64,000 nt of DNA, from contig CM055106.1 in assembly GCA_029204225.1 (NCBI GenBank), positions 21,149,285 through 21,213,284 on the forward strand, read 5' to 3'. Below are positions 23,147 to 30,558 of this stretch, one piece after another. How positions within the stretch are numbered: the first letter of the stretch is position 1; each line of letters begins with the position of its first letter. The notes beneath the pieces were generated by a model that saw only the letters and a list, made by a program, of their open reading frames with translations, was not told where the DNA came from and did not search any database. The translations under genes and the position numbers were made by a program. This stretch comes from Diphasiastrum complanatum. Taxonomy: Eukaryota > Streptophyta > Lycopodiopsida > Lycopodiales > Lycopodiaceae.

Positions 23147-23148
<2 letters not shown>
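7972..23148 (+). CDS. PTAR1: PTAR1-like gene, first four coding exons (incomplete)
   Basis: Exons 7972-8057, 8167-8607, 20235-20342 and 23058-23148 join into 242 codons without a stop. Every junction keeps phase (2, 2, 2 and 0 bases left over) and all introns begin GT and end AG. The product resembles plant protein prenyltransferase alpha-subunit repeat-containing protein 1: an N-terminal [18 protein letters not shown] segment, a middle [16 protein letters not shown] segment, and two PPTA-type repeats with the W-x-x-R signature (SAWNARKRILL and EAWAHRRWVI). The animal homologue is an alpha-like subunit of a geranylgeranyltransferase; the plant protein is little studied. The family is longer, and the following repeats are not found before 24000, so the gene continues beyond a huge intron or is broken. 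Intron 2 is 11.6 kb and loaded with transposons. Exon-level identification is firm; whether it is functional is unknown. Confidence 0.85.
8167..8607 (+). CDS. PTAR1: PTAR1-like exon 2
   Basis: Acceptor gtgtcacag|T. It encodes about 147 residues from [11 protein letters not shown] to SDHASAWNA, including [21 protein letters not shown], the best conserved part of the plant family, and the start of the first PPTA W-x-x-R repeat. The last Arg codon is split (AG|g). The donor AG|gtttgt opens the 11.6-kb intron 2. Confidence 0.88.
9690..11743 (+). pseudogene. Decayed Ty3/gypsy pol (gypsy-alpha)
   Basis: Scattered pol pieces in order: protease [10 protein letters not shown] at 9721-9750; the start of reverse transcriptase near 10227-10380 ([16 protein letters not shown]); a jump straight to RNase H at about 10430-10535 ([16 protein letters not shown]), so the RT core is deleted; a duplicated ~120-bp linker (10721-10829 and 10839-10963); then integrase from about 11148, with the core around 11291-11600 and [15 protein letters not shown] at about 11655-11700. 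Many stops and frameshifts. It ends where the LTR of gypsy-beta begins, so it was the target of that insertion. No LTR of its own was found. The RT and RNase H peptides resemble those of gypsy-2 at 53660-56794. Confidence 0.8.
11744..12101 (+). repeat. 5' LTR of gypsy-beta
   Basis: 358 bp starting TGTTACGAGCTC and ending CTATTACA. It is the same LTR family as 57338-57693 and 62062-62419. It interrupts the integrase of gypsy-alpha. No matching 3' LTR occurs downstream, so the element lost its 3' end. Confidence 0.9.
12103..12114 (+). promoter_or_regulatory. Primer-binding site of gypsy-beta
   Basis: TGGTATCAGAGC one base after the LTR, the tRNA-iMet type. Confidence 0.85.
12984..14346 (+). 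pseudogene. gypsy-beta gag and protease start
   Basis: Ty3/gypsy Gag, broken. Comparison with the sister copy at 58608 puts the start at ATG 12984, but codon 5 is TAG (12996). Further stops sit at 13693 and 13927, each where the sister has CAG, and a small deletion near 13570 shifts frame. Recognisable parts: an acidic N-terminal coiled region, the Gag core ([30 protein letters not shown]), a zinc knuckle [15 protein letters not shown] at about 13996-14040 and a protease start [13 protein letters not shown] near 14270, which has Asp-Asp-Gly where Asp-Ser/Thr-Gly is usual. A further TAG lies at 14344. Confidence 0.85.
14401..16014 (+). pseudogene. gypsy-beta reverse transcriptase and RNase H
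   Basis: Long uninterrupted pol frame, but part of a broken element. It runs from the protease end ([12 protein letters not shown]) through reverse transcriptase ([30 protein letters not shown], catalytic [10 protein letters not shown]) to RNase H ([25 protein letters not shown]). At about 16015 the frame leaves RNase H and jumps to an unrelated pol tail, so the whole integrase is missing. This is the only copy of this family in the window that keeps the RT core. Confidence 0.88.
16015..16250 (+). pseudogene. Tail of a different gypsy integrase joined to gypsy-beta
   Basis: Directly after RNase H come [14 protein letters not shown] and, in the next frame, [16 protein letters not shown], the region after the integrase core (GPY/F-like). 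It shows no close match to the integrase tail of the sister element at 61600-61760 beyond the domain, so this is a chimeric join. Confidence 0.65.
16251..16999. other. Unassigned intron sequence
   Basis: AT-rich sequence without supported ORFs or repeats. The last ~100 bp on the minus strand continue an open frame from the PDH fragment but no longer resemble PDH. Confidence 0.4.
17000..17350 (-). pseudogene. Plastid-type pyruvate dehydrogenase E1-alpha fragment
   Basis: Minus-strand translation gives [13 protein letters not shown], then after a frameshift [38 protein letters not shown] and [20 protein letters not shown], followed by KVREVAKE. These are diagnostic of the thiamine-diphosphate-dependent E1-alpha subunit of plastid PDH. 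About 60 residues between KREVLK and IWKKG, including the GDGTCNNG region that binds the cofactor, are absent, and no introns interrupt it. It is therefore a dead, processed-looking copy. Its first codon overlaps the last three bases of a retroelement primer site (17348-17359), which suggests capture by a retroelement. Confidence 0.85.
17348..17359 (-). promoter_or_regulatory. Primer-binding site next to the PDH fragment
   Basis: Minus-strand TGGTATCAGAGC directly after the 121-bp repeat 17360-17480. Confidence 0.7.
17360..17480 (-). repeat. TRIM-like LTR, copy b (121 bp)
   Basis: On the minus strand it starts TGCAATGGGACATAG and ends with CA before a primer site. A second copy of exactly the same length lies at 18025-18145. 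Length, TG...CA ends and primer sites fit a terminal-repeat retrotransposon in miniature. The two copies differ at several positions. Confidence 0.75.
17481..18012 (-). other. TRIM-like internal region
   Basis: About 530 bp between the two LTRs with no protein domain. At 17577-17705 a short degenerate tandem repeat built on the + strand motif CCAGC(A/G)ATCTGACCT occurs. Confidence 0.5.
18013..18024 (-). promoter_or_regulatory. Degenerate primer-binding site of the TRIM-like element
   Basis: Minus-strand TGGTATTAGAGC, one change from the usual TGGTATCAGAGC, following LTR copy a. Confidence 0.65.
18025..18145 (-). repeat. TRIM-like LTR, copy a (121 bp)
   Basis: Minus strand TGTAATGGGACATAG to TTTTTAAACA. 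It is a direct repeat of 17360-17480. Flanking 5-mers do not form a target duplication across the pair, so the chain a-internal-b-PDH is probably an LTR recombination product. Confidence 0.75.
18146..18950. other. Unassigned intron sequence before the LINE tail
   Basis: No recognisable domain. It may include decayed LINE sequence upstream of the recognisable tail, but I cannot support it. Confidence 0.35.
18957..19230 (+). pseudogene. LINE (non-LTR) reverse transcriptase C-terminal tail
   Basis: The peptide [20 protein letters not shown] followed by [19 protein letters not shown] resembles the zf-RVT-like tail of non-LTR retrotransposon polyproteins (SSHQL...E.G...IPRE.R.C...E.HF.F.CP.Y). 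The continuation [20 protein letters not shown] fits after a stop. Only this tail is recognisable. Confidence 0.65.
19231..20234. other. Unassigned end of intron 2
   Basis: About 1 kb without coding signal, ending in the acceptor tcag at 20234. Confidence 0.4.
20235..20342 (+). CDS. PTAR1: PTAR1-like exon 3
   Basis: Completes the Arg codon split by intron 2 and encodes [20 protein letters not shown] then [15 protein letters not shown] plus the first two bases of an Arg codon. It joins the two PPTA-type repeats. Acceptor aattcag|G, donor CAG|gtttga. It lies 11.6 kb from exon 2 and was found because its phase and peptide continue exon 2 exactly. Confidence 0.88.
20343..21931. other. First part of intron 3
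   Basis: No supported gene. At 20880-21440 two loosely similar stretches occur (ATCAATG..TTAGAAAGAGAAGATTG; TTCATGAATTGA; TAAGGTTTCA), suggesting an old duplication of about 300 bp. Confidence 0.4.
21932..22194. repeat. Inverted-repeat (foldback/MITE-like) structure in intron 3
   Basis: The arms 21932-21966 and 22160-22194 are 35 bp each and match as inverted repeats at 33 of 35 positions (outer ends GATATCTCCTAGGTATTG). The 190-bp interior contains three copies of CCTTAAGTTACTAT (starting about 21965, 22077 and 22111). It could be a MITE or a foldback element. No clear target duplication was seen. Confidence 0.75.
22195..23057. other. Last part of intron 3
   Basis: AT-rich sequence with no supported ORF, ending in the acceptor ttttgctag at 23057. 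Confidence 0.4.
23058..23148 (+). CDS. PTAR1: PTAR1-like exon 4
   Basis: Completes the split Arg of EAWAHR and encodes [20 protein letters not shown] then [10 protein letters not shown], ending in phase 0 at GAG|gtctct. The HRRWVI junction is the W-x-x-R end of a PPTA repeat. The donor runs straight into a ~70-bp CT microsatellite, which also makes a spurious SLSLSL reading frame. No following exon is found within the window. Confidence 0.85.

Positions 23149-23218
<70 letters not shown>
23149..23218 (+). repeat. (CT)n microsatellite at the intron 4 donor site
   Basis: About 70 bp of CT repeat starting inside the 5' splice site (gtctctct). Length changes here would leave GT intact but alter the +4/+5 context only if the first units change. 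Confidence 0.9.
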
Positions 23219-23222
<4 letters not shown>

Positions 23223-23995
23223 AAGTTAACTTTCGTAGCTTTTGAAATGGTGTAACAAGTGACAATACAGTTTTTGTTCTCATGCAATTTTTCCTATTTT
23301 GAACTTGACAATGATTAAGATTTATACTTCCAAGAACTTATTGTGTGGATGATTTAAAGGATATTGTAACATGGAGTCGAGATCAAGGAGAAAGATGTCA
23401 GTTCTGTGAAGCTATGTGCGTGCACAATAATTTATTGTTGTTAGGGGTCGAAGTATTTATACATCTATTTCTTGCTTACTATTTTAGTATTCATGTTTTT
23501 TACGTGGCCTTTAATTTGTGCTAGTTCATGGCAGTGCTTATACTCTATAATAAAATGTGCTATGTTAGCCATGTAAATGAGTATTTTCTCTTAAATATCT
23601 CAATTTTTGATATCTTTTAAAGCTTGTTGGTTTTCTTGATTATTGTATTTCGATCAAGAAGTGTTGGTTGGAACTCTATATTAGTGGTTATATTATTGGT
23701 AGTTAACACCTTAATAAAAATGTTACTGAAGAAGTAGCAATGTGTAGACCCAGTAACCTAGGTTTGGTAGCTTTTTGGAAGGTTTCCTTAAGGACCTCCA
23801 AATATTGTAAGTAAACTAATGTTTGGAGGAATCTATCCTAATGACTCATGTGAACTCAATTCCACAATTAGTGGTGATAAGTGCAATTTTTAAGAATTTC
23901 TATAAGCTAGGCTAGGTCTGGTTCAGAGGTTGATGTTTGTGATATAAGGTTTCAATTAGAATAGAACAACGTTAACATAATTTGCATGCCTCATC
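23219..23995. other. Start of intron 4 or 3' flank of the PTAR1-like gene
   Basis: No exon, repeat or ORF supported. I searched by eye for the next conserved W-x-x-R repeat and did not find it. Confidence 0.4.
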
Positions 23996-24018
23996 TATAT
24001 ATATATATATATATATAT
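23996..24018. repeat. (TA)n tract at the left end of hAT-A copy 1
   Basis: About 22 bp of TA directly before the element start CATAGG. Confidence 0.85.
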
Positions 24019-24110
24019 CATAGGTCCCGCGGTACTGGGTACCGCGGATCCCGGTACCGCGGGACCGTACTGGTACCGCGGTACCATGATGGTACCGCGG
24101 TACCATAATA
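24019..24110 (+). repeat. 5' terminal and subterminal repeats of hAT-A copy 1
   Basis: Within 90 bp the motif GGTACCGCGG or its complement occurs repeatedly (for example 24038-24047 GGTACCGCGG). Such subterminal arrays are where hAT transposases bind in other systems; binding here is inference. Confidence 0.75.
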
Positions 24111-24404
24111 TATTAATATAATTAATATTTAATATTTTTTGAAATTTTTTTAAACCTAATCTACCCGCCCCCCTCGCTTCTTCTCTCCCAATTTTTTTCC
24201 AGCCATCGTTGCCCTGCCTTCGCTACTGGTTTTGCTGCCCTGTCTTCCTTGCCTTGCGTCTGATTTGCGTCGCCCTTCGCCCACAGACCGCCCTGCCTTG
24301 CATCTGATTTGCAAGAACCTGCCTTCGCCCATTTTCAGCGTCTCTCACATAGTGTACCCTGCTGTTTTTTTTCCAGCGTTTTGTCCTTAGTTTTCTCCAT
24401 CGCA

Positions 24405-27400
24405 ATGGTGCAATCCGACCTTTCCGGTCTGTGGGACGAGGTAGACATTGTCAGGCGGGTTGCCGACAAGGCCAACAAGACCGGTCAGAAGATCGTGCGC
24501 TGCCGATACTGTCTCGTCGAGTTTGCTGCATCCCTCACTCGCCTTAAAGGCCATCTGCTCGGTGCACGCGCCAAAAATGGTGCCACCTTGAATGCTGCCC
24601 CTTGTGGCAGCATGACCGTCCCCGACAGGCAGCGACTATTGGACACCTACGGGCCGCGGCTCGTGGCAGGGGAGAACACCATTTCGGAGGGCGTTCTCCG
24701 ATTTTGCACCGCTCCTTATGTGACTAACCCAGAGTTGCTGCCTGCTTGGCTGGCACGCACGAGGAGAGGGAGTGCATCCTCCTCTGGTCCCTTTGCCCCT
24801 CAGACAGCTCTGCCTCATGCACCCCCATCTGCTCAGATTCCGGTGGATCCCGTCCCATCGCGTCCGACAGTTGCCACTGCGGTTCCACCACCACCCACCG
24901 TTGCTCGCACTCCACCAGTCTACGACTTTCTCATGGACTCTCCGCCACCCGAGCAGGCCCAGGATGGTACTGGGCGGGCCTTCGAGGATGTGGAAGAGAT
25001 CCCTTCTTCCTTCCCTTCCCATCCGGATGACCTCCTCAGCCAGCAGTTTTCGTACCCCATGCCAGATGTTGCCCCTCCACCAGTGCACCCCACCTATGCT
25101 GCTGCACCCATCCCTGCCAGTGCATCCCACTCTCCCCATTCCACGTCTACAGCCGATGCATCCACCAGCGCCCAGCCTGTCGCGTCATCGTCCATTCCCG
25201 TCACGGTTGGTGCACCGTGCTGGAGGTCCACCACCCGTCGTCCACCAGGGAGAGCCCTCGTGCAGCAGACCATTCGCGGCGCGCATCAGCCGCACATGGA
25301 CAGAGAGGCCACACAGGCCGTGGCCAGTCTGGTTTACGAGCTGAACCTGCCCTTTGCCATCACCGACTCTGAGCCCTTCAGAAGGGCCTTCCGCCTTGCA
25401 CAGTCTGTCAGCCCTAGCTGGAGAGTCCCTAGTTCAGAGGTTGTCCGCACACACATGCTGAGGGATAGGGTCGAGTCCTTGTCTAGAGAGATGGAGCCTC
25501 TGCGTCGGCACTGGGCCACTTACGGTTGCAGCATCATGTCCGATGGCTGGACTGATGTCAGGAGGAGGCCGATCCTCAACATACTGGTCTCCAGCTGCAT
25601 GGGCACACAGTTTTTGAGGGCAGTGGATTGCAGCAGGGGGGGGAGAGTCATATCTGCAGAGTTCATGTTTGATGTCATCAGGTCTTCCATCCTAGCCATA
25701 GGCCCACAGCATGTCGTCACGGTGGTGACGGACAATGCCACGAACTGCATTCAGATGGGTGTACTGCTAGAGGCCGAGTTCCCTCATATTGTTCATACCC
25801 CCTGTGCAGCCCACGGCATAGACCTTTTGATGGGGGACATTGGAGCACTTCCCTGGGTTAGAGCCATCGTCCGGGAGGCCCTCTTCCTGGTGACTTTTGT
25901 CACCAGAAAGAGGCGTGTTCTTGCCATGTTTCGGGTGTTTAGCCATCTGGACCTCCGTAAGCCAGCCCCCACGCGCTTTGCATTCGACTTGGTGGTCATC
26001 GACCGTTTGATCAGGTGCAGGGCCCAGCTTCTACAGATGGTTGCCAGTGATCTTTGGGGTGCCAGTACATTTCCGCACACTGAGGATGGGGAGCACTTTT
26101 CTTCCACGGTGAGGGGAGACCAGTTCTGGAGGGATGCACAGACATTGTCAGGACTGCTTCGACCACTCTACATTGTGCTCCGCATGGCTGACAGCGAGGG
26201 GTCGACACTTGGACTGGTGTATGAGCTCATGGACCGGATTGGACAGTTCCTGCAGCTGCCCATCTTGCAGCCAGAGAGGTAAGCGGTACAGTGTTGCAAT
26301 TGACCTTTATCTTTTCAGTACTTGCTAGTTTGTTTTTCTGTCAATGTTAAGCTTTTTCGTAATGCCCTAAACCACATGCCCCTCACCTGCAGGATGACAG
26401 AGCTGAAGTTCATATGGGAGACGCGATGGAACTACTTCCACAGGAGTATCCATAGCGTTGCACACATGCTGCATCCCCTCTTCCTCTCTCCGACACAGAT
26501 CGCAGACAGGGAGCTCGAGGCCGATTGGCTTCAGTACATTCACAGGGTGGGTCCACACATAGGTTTGGATCCTATCAGGCTCATGGAGGAGCTCGCTGCA
26601 TTTCGTTTCGGCATGGGCACATTCGGCCACCCGGCTGCCCAGGATCCAGAGAGGAGGCAGCTACCCATTACCTGGTGGACCATGTTCGGTAGCACATACC
26701 CATCTATACAGCGTCTTGCACTGCGTGTCCTTTCTCAGGTATGCATCTCATTTTATCCTCCATTTTTTGTGTTTCGTTGAAGTTTCACCTTTGCCACAAT
26801 GTGCTGAAGTATTTCAATGCACGCACCACAGGACTGTGCTGCCTCTGTGTGTGAGCGTAATTGGAGCACATGGGCACTGATTCACACGAGGAGAAGAAAC
26901 CGGTTGTCAGTGAGTCAGTTGGAGCGGTTGGTGTTCTGTAGCACCAACGCACGTCTCGCCAGGAGGCTTCCGACCATTACGAGCGCATTGCAGGTGATAA
27001 GCTAATCTTTCATAGCATGTTGGTTGACTCCTGGTATGTTGATTTCATTTCTTGAAAAAGTTGTCTCTCTGACATGCAAATTTTAAACCTTGCAGACGAA
27101 GATATCTGATTTGGAGCGCCAGGTTGACTTGCCTACGGACAGCACCCATCCCATGCCTGCAGATGACCTGGGCACACAGTTGATGGCAGAGAGAGAGAGG
27201 GAGCTTGCCGAGATGAGAGAGAGAGAGCTTGGGCTTGAGCACAGAGAGCCCCCATTGTATGAGGCAGATGAGCCAGTGTCAGAGGATGAGCATGATGAGG
27301 ATGAGCCCATTCGGGTTGTGTTTGCCAGACCAGAGAGGGATGAGGCAGATTATACAGGTGCAGGGCACACGCCACGGGCAGGGGTCACAGGTGCATCACG

Positions 27401-28724
27401 TGGCAGAGGTGGGACACATGGCACAGGTTATACCGGCAGACAGGCAGGGCACACAGGGGGGGGCAGTGGCATACCTACCTATGTCGACATGATGGAGGAG
27501 GCTCTTGATAGAGGGCAGAGTGGTTTAGATGCTGGTCCCGCAGATGTTTGGATGCATGCAGCACAGAGTCATGGCCGTTACTACGACAGCACACCAGAGG
27601 AGGCACCTGATGACTTTCATTGCACAGATTGGGAGGCCATGCAAGGTCTACAGGGTGCACATGATGAGGCACGGGATGAGGCTTGGGTTGATTCAGGGGT
27701 TGGTGCACAGGATGATTCAGAGGTCGGTGCACAGGATGATTTAGAGGCTGGTGCACAGGATGAGTCCCAGAGCCCAGAGCATTTGTATTCGGATGCCCAG
27801 CTGGCCGACTTGGTTGCCACATTGGATTCAGAGGCCCAGCAGATGCCGAGTGTCAGGGCGCCCCCATCATCTCTTGCCAGCATGCCACACACAGAGTCCC
27901 AGCCAGAGCAGCCGCATGAGGTGCCTACAGTTCCTCCAGCTCCTCAGAGGGTGTATGTGCGTCGCACAGCTCCTCCAGTGCCACCGATGCCATTTAGGCC
28001 TGCATCCCCTCCATCGCCGTCCACTTCTGCAGCACCAGGTCTCCATGGCAGGCCACCATCTGTGCCCAGGTTTTCTCTTGCAGCGCCCACATCCACAGTG
28101 TCTCCTCCAGTGGCAGCACCCACGTCACATCCTCCTCCTTTGGCAGCACCCAGGATGTACCAGTACCGGCCACCACAGCGCCCCTTTCAGTACATATCGC
28201 CACTGTACTCGCCTCCTGCACAGCCAGTTCCTCCACCTGCAGCAGCCCCACGGGCACACACTCCACGAGCTCATCCTCCTCGCTCAGTTGCACAGGGAGT
28301 TCCCTCTTTTGCTTCCCTATCCCAGCCGGCCTCAGCTTGGGCCCAGCCTAGCCAGCCAGGTGATTTGCATGGGGGTGACGAGGCATTGACAGCTCCTCTT
28401 GTCCGCAAGAGACCAGGCAGGCCCAAGGGTGCACCGAACAAGAAAGGCAAGGCACAGAAACTGCCAGGGAGGAGAGGACGACCACGCAGGGCTCCAGGTA
28501 CAGGTAGAGGTGCAGTATCACAGCCAGTTGGAGCAGGTGTTGTTGGTTTGGCCTGCTTGGGGGCTGATGCGGAGGCTGATTGGGAGGATGAGGATGACGA
28601 GTCTTCCCCCTCGGATACACAGCCCATGCCAGTTCCAGACAGGCAGAGATATCGGCTGCGAGAGTCAGCTCGGGGCCCTGAGTTGTCTCCAGAGCATTCG
28701 TCTGAGTCAGAGCCAGAGCATTGA
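24405..28724 (+). CDS. hAT transposase, family A copy 1 (4 exons, intact)
   Basis: Exons 24405-26278, 26393-26738, 26832-26993 and 27096-28724; all introns GT-AG and in phase, giving 1336 residues. Domains in order: BED-type zinc finger (CRYC at 33-36, H50, C67); a Pro-rich linker (about 110-270); a DUF659/RNase H-like core with SDGWTD (Asp 380) and VVTDNATNC (Asp 443); the hAT C-terminal region with LPITWWTMFGSTYP and VCERNWSTW (about 715-755); an acidic and Pro-rich tail; and two AT-hooks near residues 1231-1240 (RKRPGRPKG) and 1251-1262 (GRRGRPRRAP). Hundreds of residues of tail make it longer than typical plant hAT transposases. It cuts and reinserts the element. The start ATG is conserved in the other copies. 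Copies 2, 3 and 4 carry breaks; this one does not. Confidence 0.88.
28404..28500 (+). other. AT-hook coding segment of the transposase tail
   Basis: Encodes two GRP cores flanked by basic residues (RKRPGRPKG and GRRGRPRRAP) about 20 residues apart. AT-hooks bind the minor groove of AT-rich DNA. The segment is conserved in copies 2, 3 and 4 even where the reading frame upstream is broken. Confidence 0.8.
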
Positions 28725-29247
28725 TTGTGGCTCTATTGTTTTAGTTTCAGTAGTTTGTCTCTAGCAGTCGGTCTACCATTGTACTCAGATGATTTTTCAC
28801 ATTATATACAGTGTTTGGCCTACATTATTTGCTGCACATTGTGCGTATGTCGCTCTGTACATGTGATGCTTTATTTTATGTTGAAGAATTCTATGTGCGT
28901 GTGTGAATCCTATTTTCATTTAATTTCGTTTGAAGTGAATGCTAGCTTCACATAGATGCACCTACATCATGAGCACAGCAATCACCCCTACACCCCAAAC
29001 GACATTGAATAAACACATGTAATACATCTGCATTTAAAAAAATTACAAACATTGCATCTTACATGACCAGGCTCGCGTTGCACAAAAAACAACTATGTAT
29101 ATATTCATCCGTTGTATCAGGATAACATCACATATACTGTCATTTTTTTAAGCAGCCATCTAGTTATTTGCTGCACCATAAACTGCCGAAAACTACATAG
29201 CAACAGTCCGCCACATACGGGTGGACCTCATCTATTCTAAACATCCC
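28725..29247. other. Region between the two convergent genes of hAT-A copy 1
   Basis: 3' UTR-like sequence. AATAAA at 29008-29013 could serve the transposase transcript but is not kept in copy 2. No ORF supported. Confidence 0.5.
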
Positions 29248-29613
29248 TCACTGATCCTCCACCGACTCCTCGCCCTCGTCTGGTGCATTGTTTTGTCGCT
29301 CTTGCTCTGCCTCCCGGTTAGCCCGAGCTGCCTCCTGGTTAGCCCGACGTCTGGCCGCCCTTTCCCTGACCATGATGAGCTGCCGTCGTGTGAAATTCAT
29401 TCCGATCTGCTCATCCAGATCCAGCTCGACAGCGGGGACAGGATCCACAGCGGGGGCGGGTGGCTCCGGTTCCGGATTTCTCTGTCGAGTCTGTCGCAGC
29501 ATCTCTCGGATATCTGCCTCTTGCTTCCGATGCCTCTCGTTGTGCCTTCGGATATCTTCCTCAAGCTTTCTCCTGGCTTCGCCCTCGGGCTTCGGTGGTA
29601 TTCGCTCAGCCAT
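29248..29613 (-). CDS. hAT-A ORF2, small charged protein on the opposite strand
   Basis: 121 residues from ATG (MAERIPPKPEGEARRKLEE); the frame is open further upstream without an ATG. It is highly charged: an N-terminal basic/acidic helix (ARRKLEEDIRRHNERHRKQE, coiled-coil-like), a Pro-rich hinge, a central NFTRRQLIMVRERAARRRAN segment and an acidic C terminus. I do not recognise a family. Evidence that it is real: copies 2 and 3 keep the same frame without stops, and copy 3 differs by a 24-bp in-frame deletion plus amino-acid changes, not frameshifts. It converges on the transposase gene. It could assist or repress transposition; that is speculation. Confidence 0.65.
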   Translation of the reverse strand: MAERIPPKPEGEARRKLEEDIRRHNERHRKQEADIREMLRQTRQRNPEPEPPAPAVDPVPAVELDLDEQIGMNFTRRQLIMVRERAARRRANQEAARANREAEQERQNNAPDEGEESVEDQ

Positions 29614-29784
29614 CTCGATCGACCTTCTCCTCACAGCACCCTGATCCTTGAACACCCTCTCACAGCACCCTGGCTCTCAAACAGCCTCTCACAGCCTGTC
29701 ACCGGCTCTCGCTTGCTCTCTCACTGTCTATCACTAGCCCTCTCACAGCCTCTGAAAATGCCGACCACAATGGCATTGTGAGTG

Positions 29785-29795
29785 CCTATTTATCC
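29785..29795 (-). promoter_or_regulatory. TATA-like element upstream of ORF2
   Basis: Minus-strand GGATAAATAGG about 170 bp before the ORF2 ATG. The same motif stands at the matching place in copies 2 and 3, so an own promoter reading inward from the 3' end is plausible. Confidence 0.45.
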
Positions 29796-30159
29796 CCACA
29801 GCCTGATCAGCCATGTGGATCCCCATCATCCCTCCATGTGCCTCCGTACCCGCCCCCATGTGATGCTCCCCCCTGTGTTGGTCTCCCATTGGGCCCATGG
29901 TCTGCTCACCCACAATGCCCATGTGCCTCTGTACTTGCCCCCATGTGATGCTACCCCCCTGTGTTGGTCTCCCATTGGCCCCTCGGTCTGCTCACTCGCA
30001 GTGCCCATGTGCCACTGCAACAGTCCCCTGCATCATGTACTGTACCCTCTTTTTTTACACCCAGAACCCCCTTTTATATCTTTTTTTTGTCCTTTTTTGG
30101 TAGTTAATATGCAAAAAAAAATTATTAAAAATATATTAAAAAATAAAAAAAAATATTAA

Positions 30160-30262
30160 AAATGGTACCGCCCTGGTACCGCGGATCCCAGGGCGGTACC
30201 GTACCGGCGGTACCACTGATATGGTACCGGCGGTACCATACCAGCGGTACCACGAGGAACTA

Positions 30263-30264
<2 letters not shown>
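30160..30264 (+). repeat. 3' terminal and subterminal repeats of hAT-A copy 1
   Basis: Dense GGTACCGC(C/G)-type repeats in both orientations, ending CTATG next to (TA)n. Confidence 0.75.

Positions 30265-30312
<48 letters not shown>
30265..30312. repeat. (TA)n tract between hAT-A copy 1 and a MITE
   Basis: About 48 bp of uninterrupted TA. Confidence 0.9.
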
Positions 30313-30314
<2 letters not shown>

Positions 30315-30509
30315 TAGATCCAGCGGTACCAAAAACAATCCCAAAAACAATTTTTTTTTTTTGTTTTTTGCAAAAACAGCAGAGGAATTTTTTTTTTTTA
30401 ATTTATTATGGTGCTGCCCTGGTACTGCGGATTTTTGGGCGGCACCATAACCGCGGTACCACCATTATGGTATCGCGGTACCATAATGGCGGTACCACGT
30501 GCCACTATG
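30313..30509 (+). mobile_element. Short family A derivative (197-bp MITE)
   Basis: Begins CATAGATCCAGCGGTACC and ends GGTACCACGTGCCACTATG, the family A ends, around an AT-rich core without coding capacity. It sits between (TA)n and (CA)n. Confidence 0.8.
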
Positions 30510-30555
<46 letters not shown>

Positions 30556-30558
30556 ACA
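30510..30558. repeat. (CA)n microsatellite
   Basis: About 48 bp of CA repeat directly after the MITE, starting ATACACA; probably a TA tract that changed to CA. Confidence 0.85.

Larger units (their letters stand above)
24019..30264 (+). mobile_element. hAT family A, copy 1 (about 6.2 kb, intact)
   Basis: Starts CATAGGTCCCGCGG and ends GAGGAACTATG; the last nine bases are the inverse of CATAGTTCC, so the ends form short imperfect terminal inverted repeats. Both ends carry clusters of GGTACCGCGG-like repeats, and both sides are (TA)n. It holds a four-exon transposase on the + strand with no interruption and a second, opposite-strand gene (ORF2). The 6,246-bp length is nearly equal to copy 2 (6,241 bp), supporting the boundaries. 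An 8-bp hAT target duplication cannot be seen because the flank is pure TA. Confidence 0.9.

Noticed and set aside
22951-23229. 92-codon ORF ending in a Ser-Leu repeat
   Set aside because: The first part is intron, the middle is PTAR1-like exon 4 and the end is the translated CT microsatellite; it is not a gene by itself.
24636-28627. Long minus-strand ORFs inside the hAT transposase
   Set aside because: They are antisense shadows in GC-rich coding sequence with no domain and are not kept as proteins, unlike ORF2.
29614-29655. N-terminal extension of ORF2 to a GTG
   Set aside because: The extended frame starts at GTG, which is not a usual plant start; the conserved ATG at 29613 is preferred, although an upstream spliced exon cannot be excluded.
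30262-30450. ORF of Tyr-Ile repeats
   Set aside because: Translation of the (TA)n tract; no protein.
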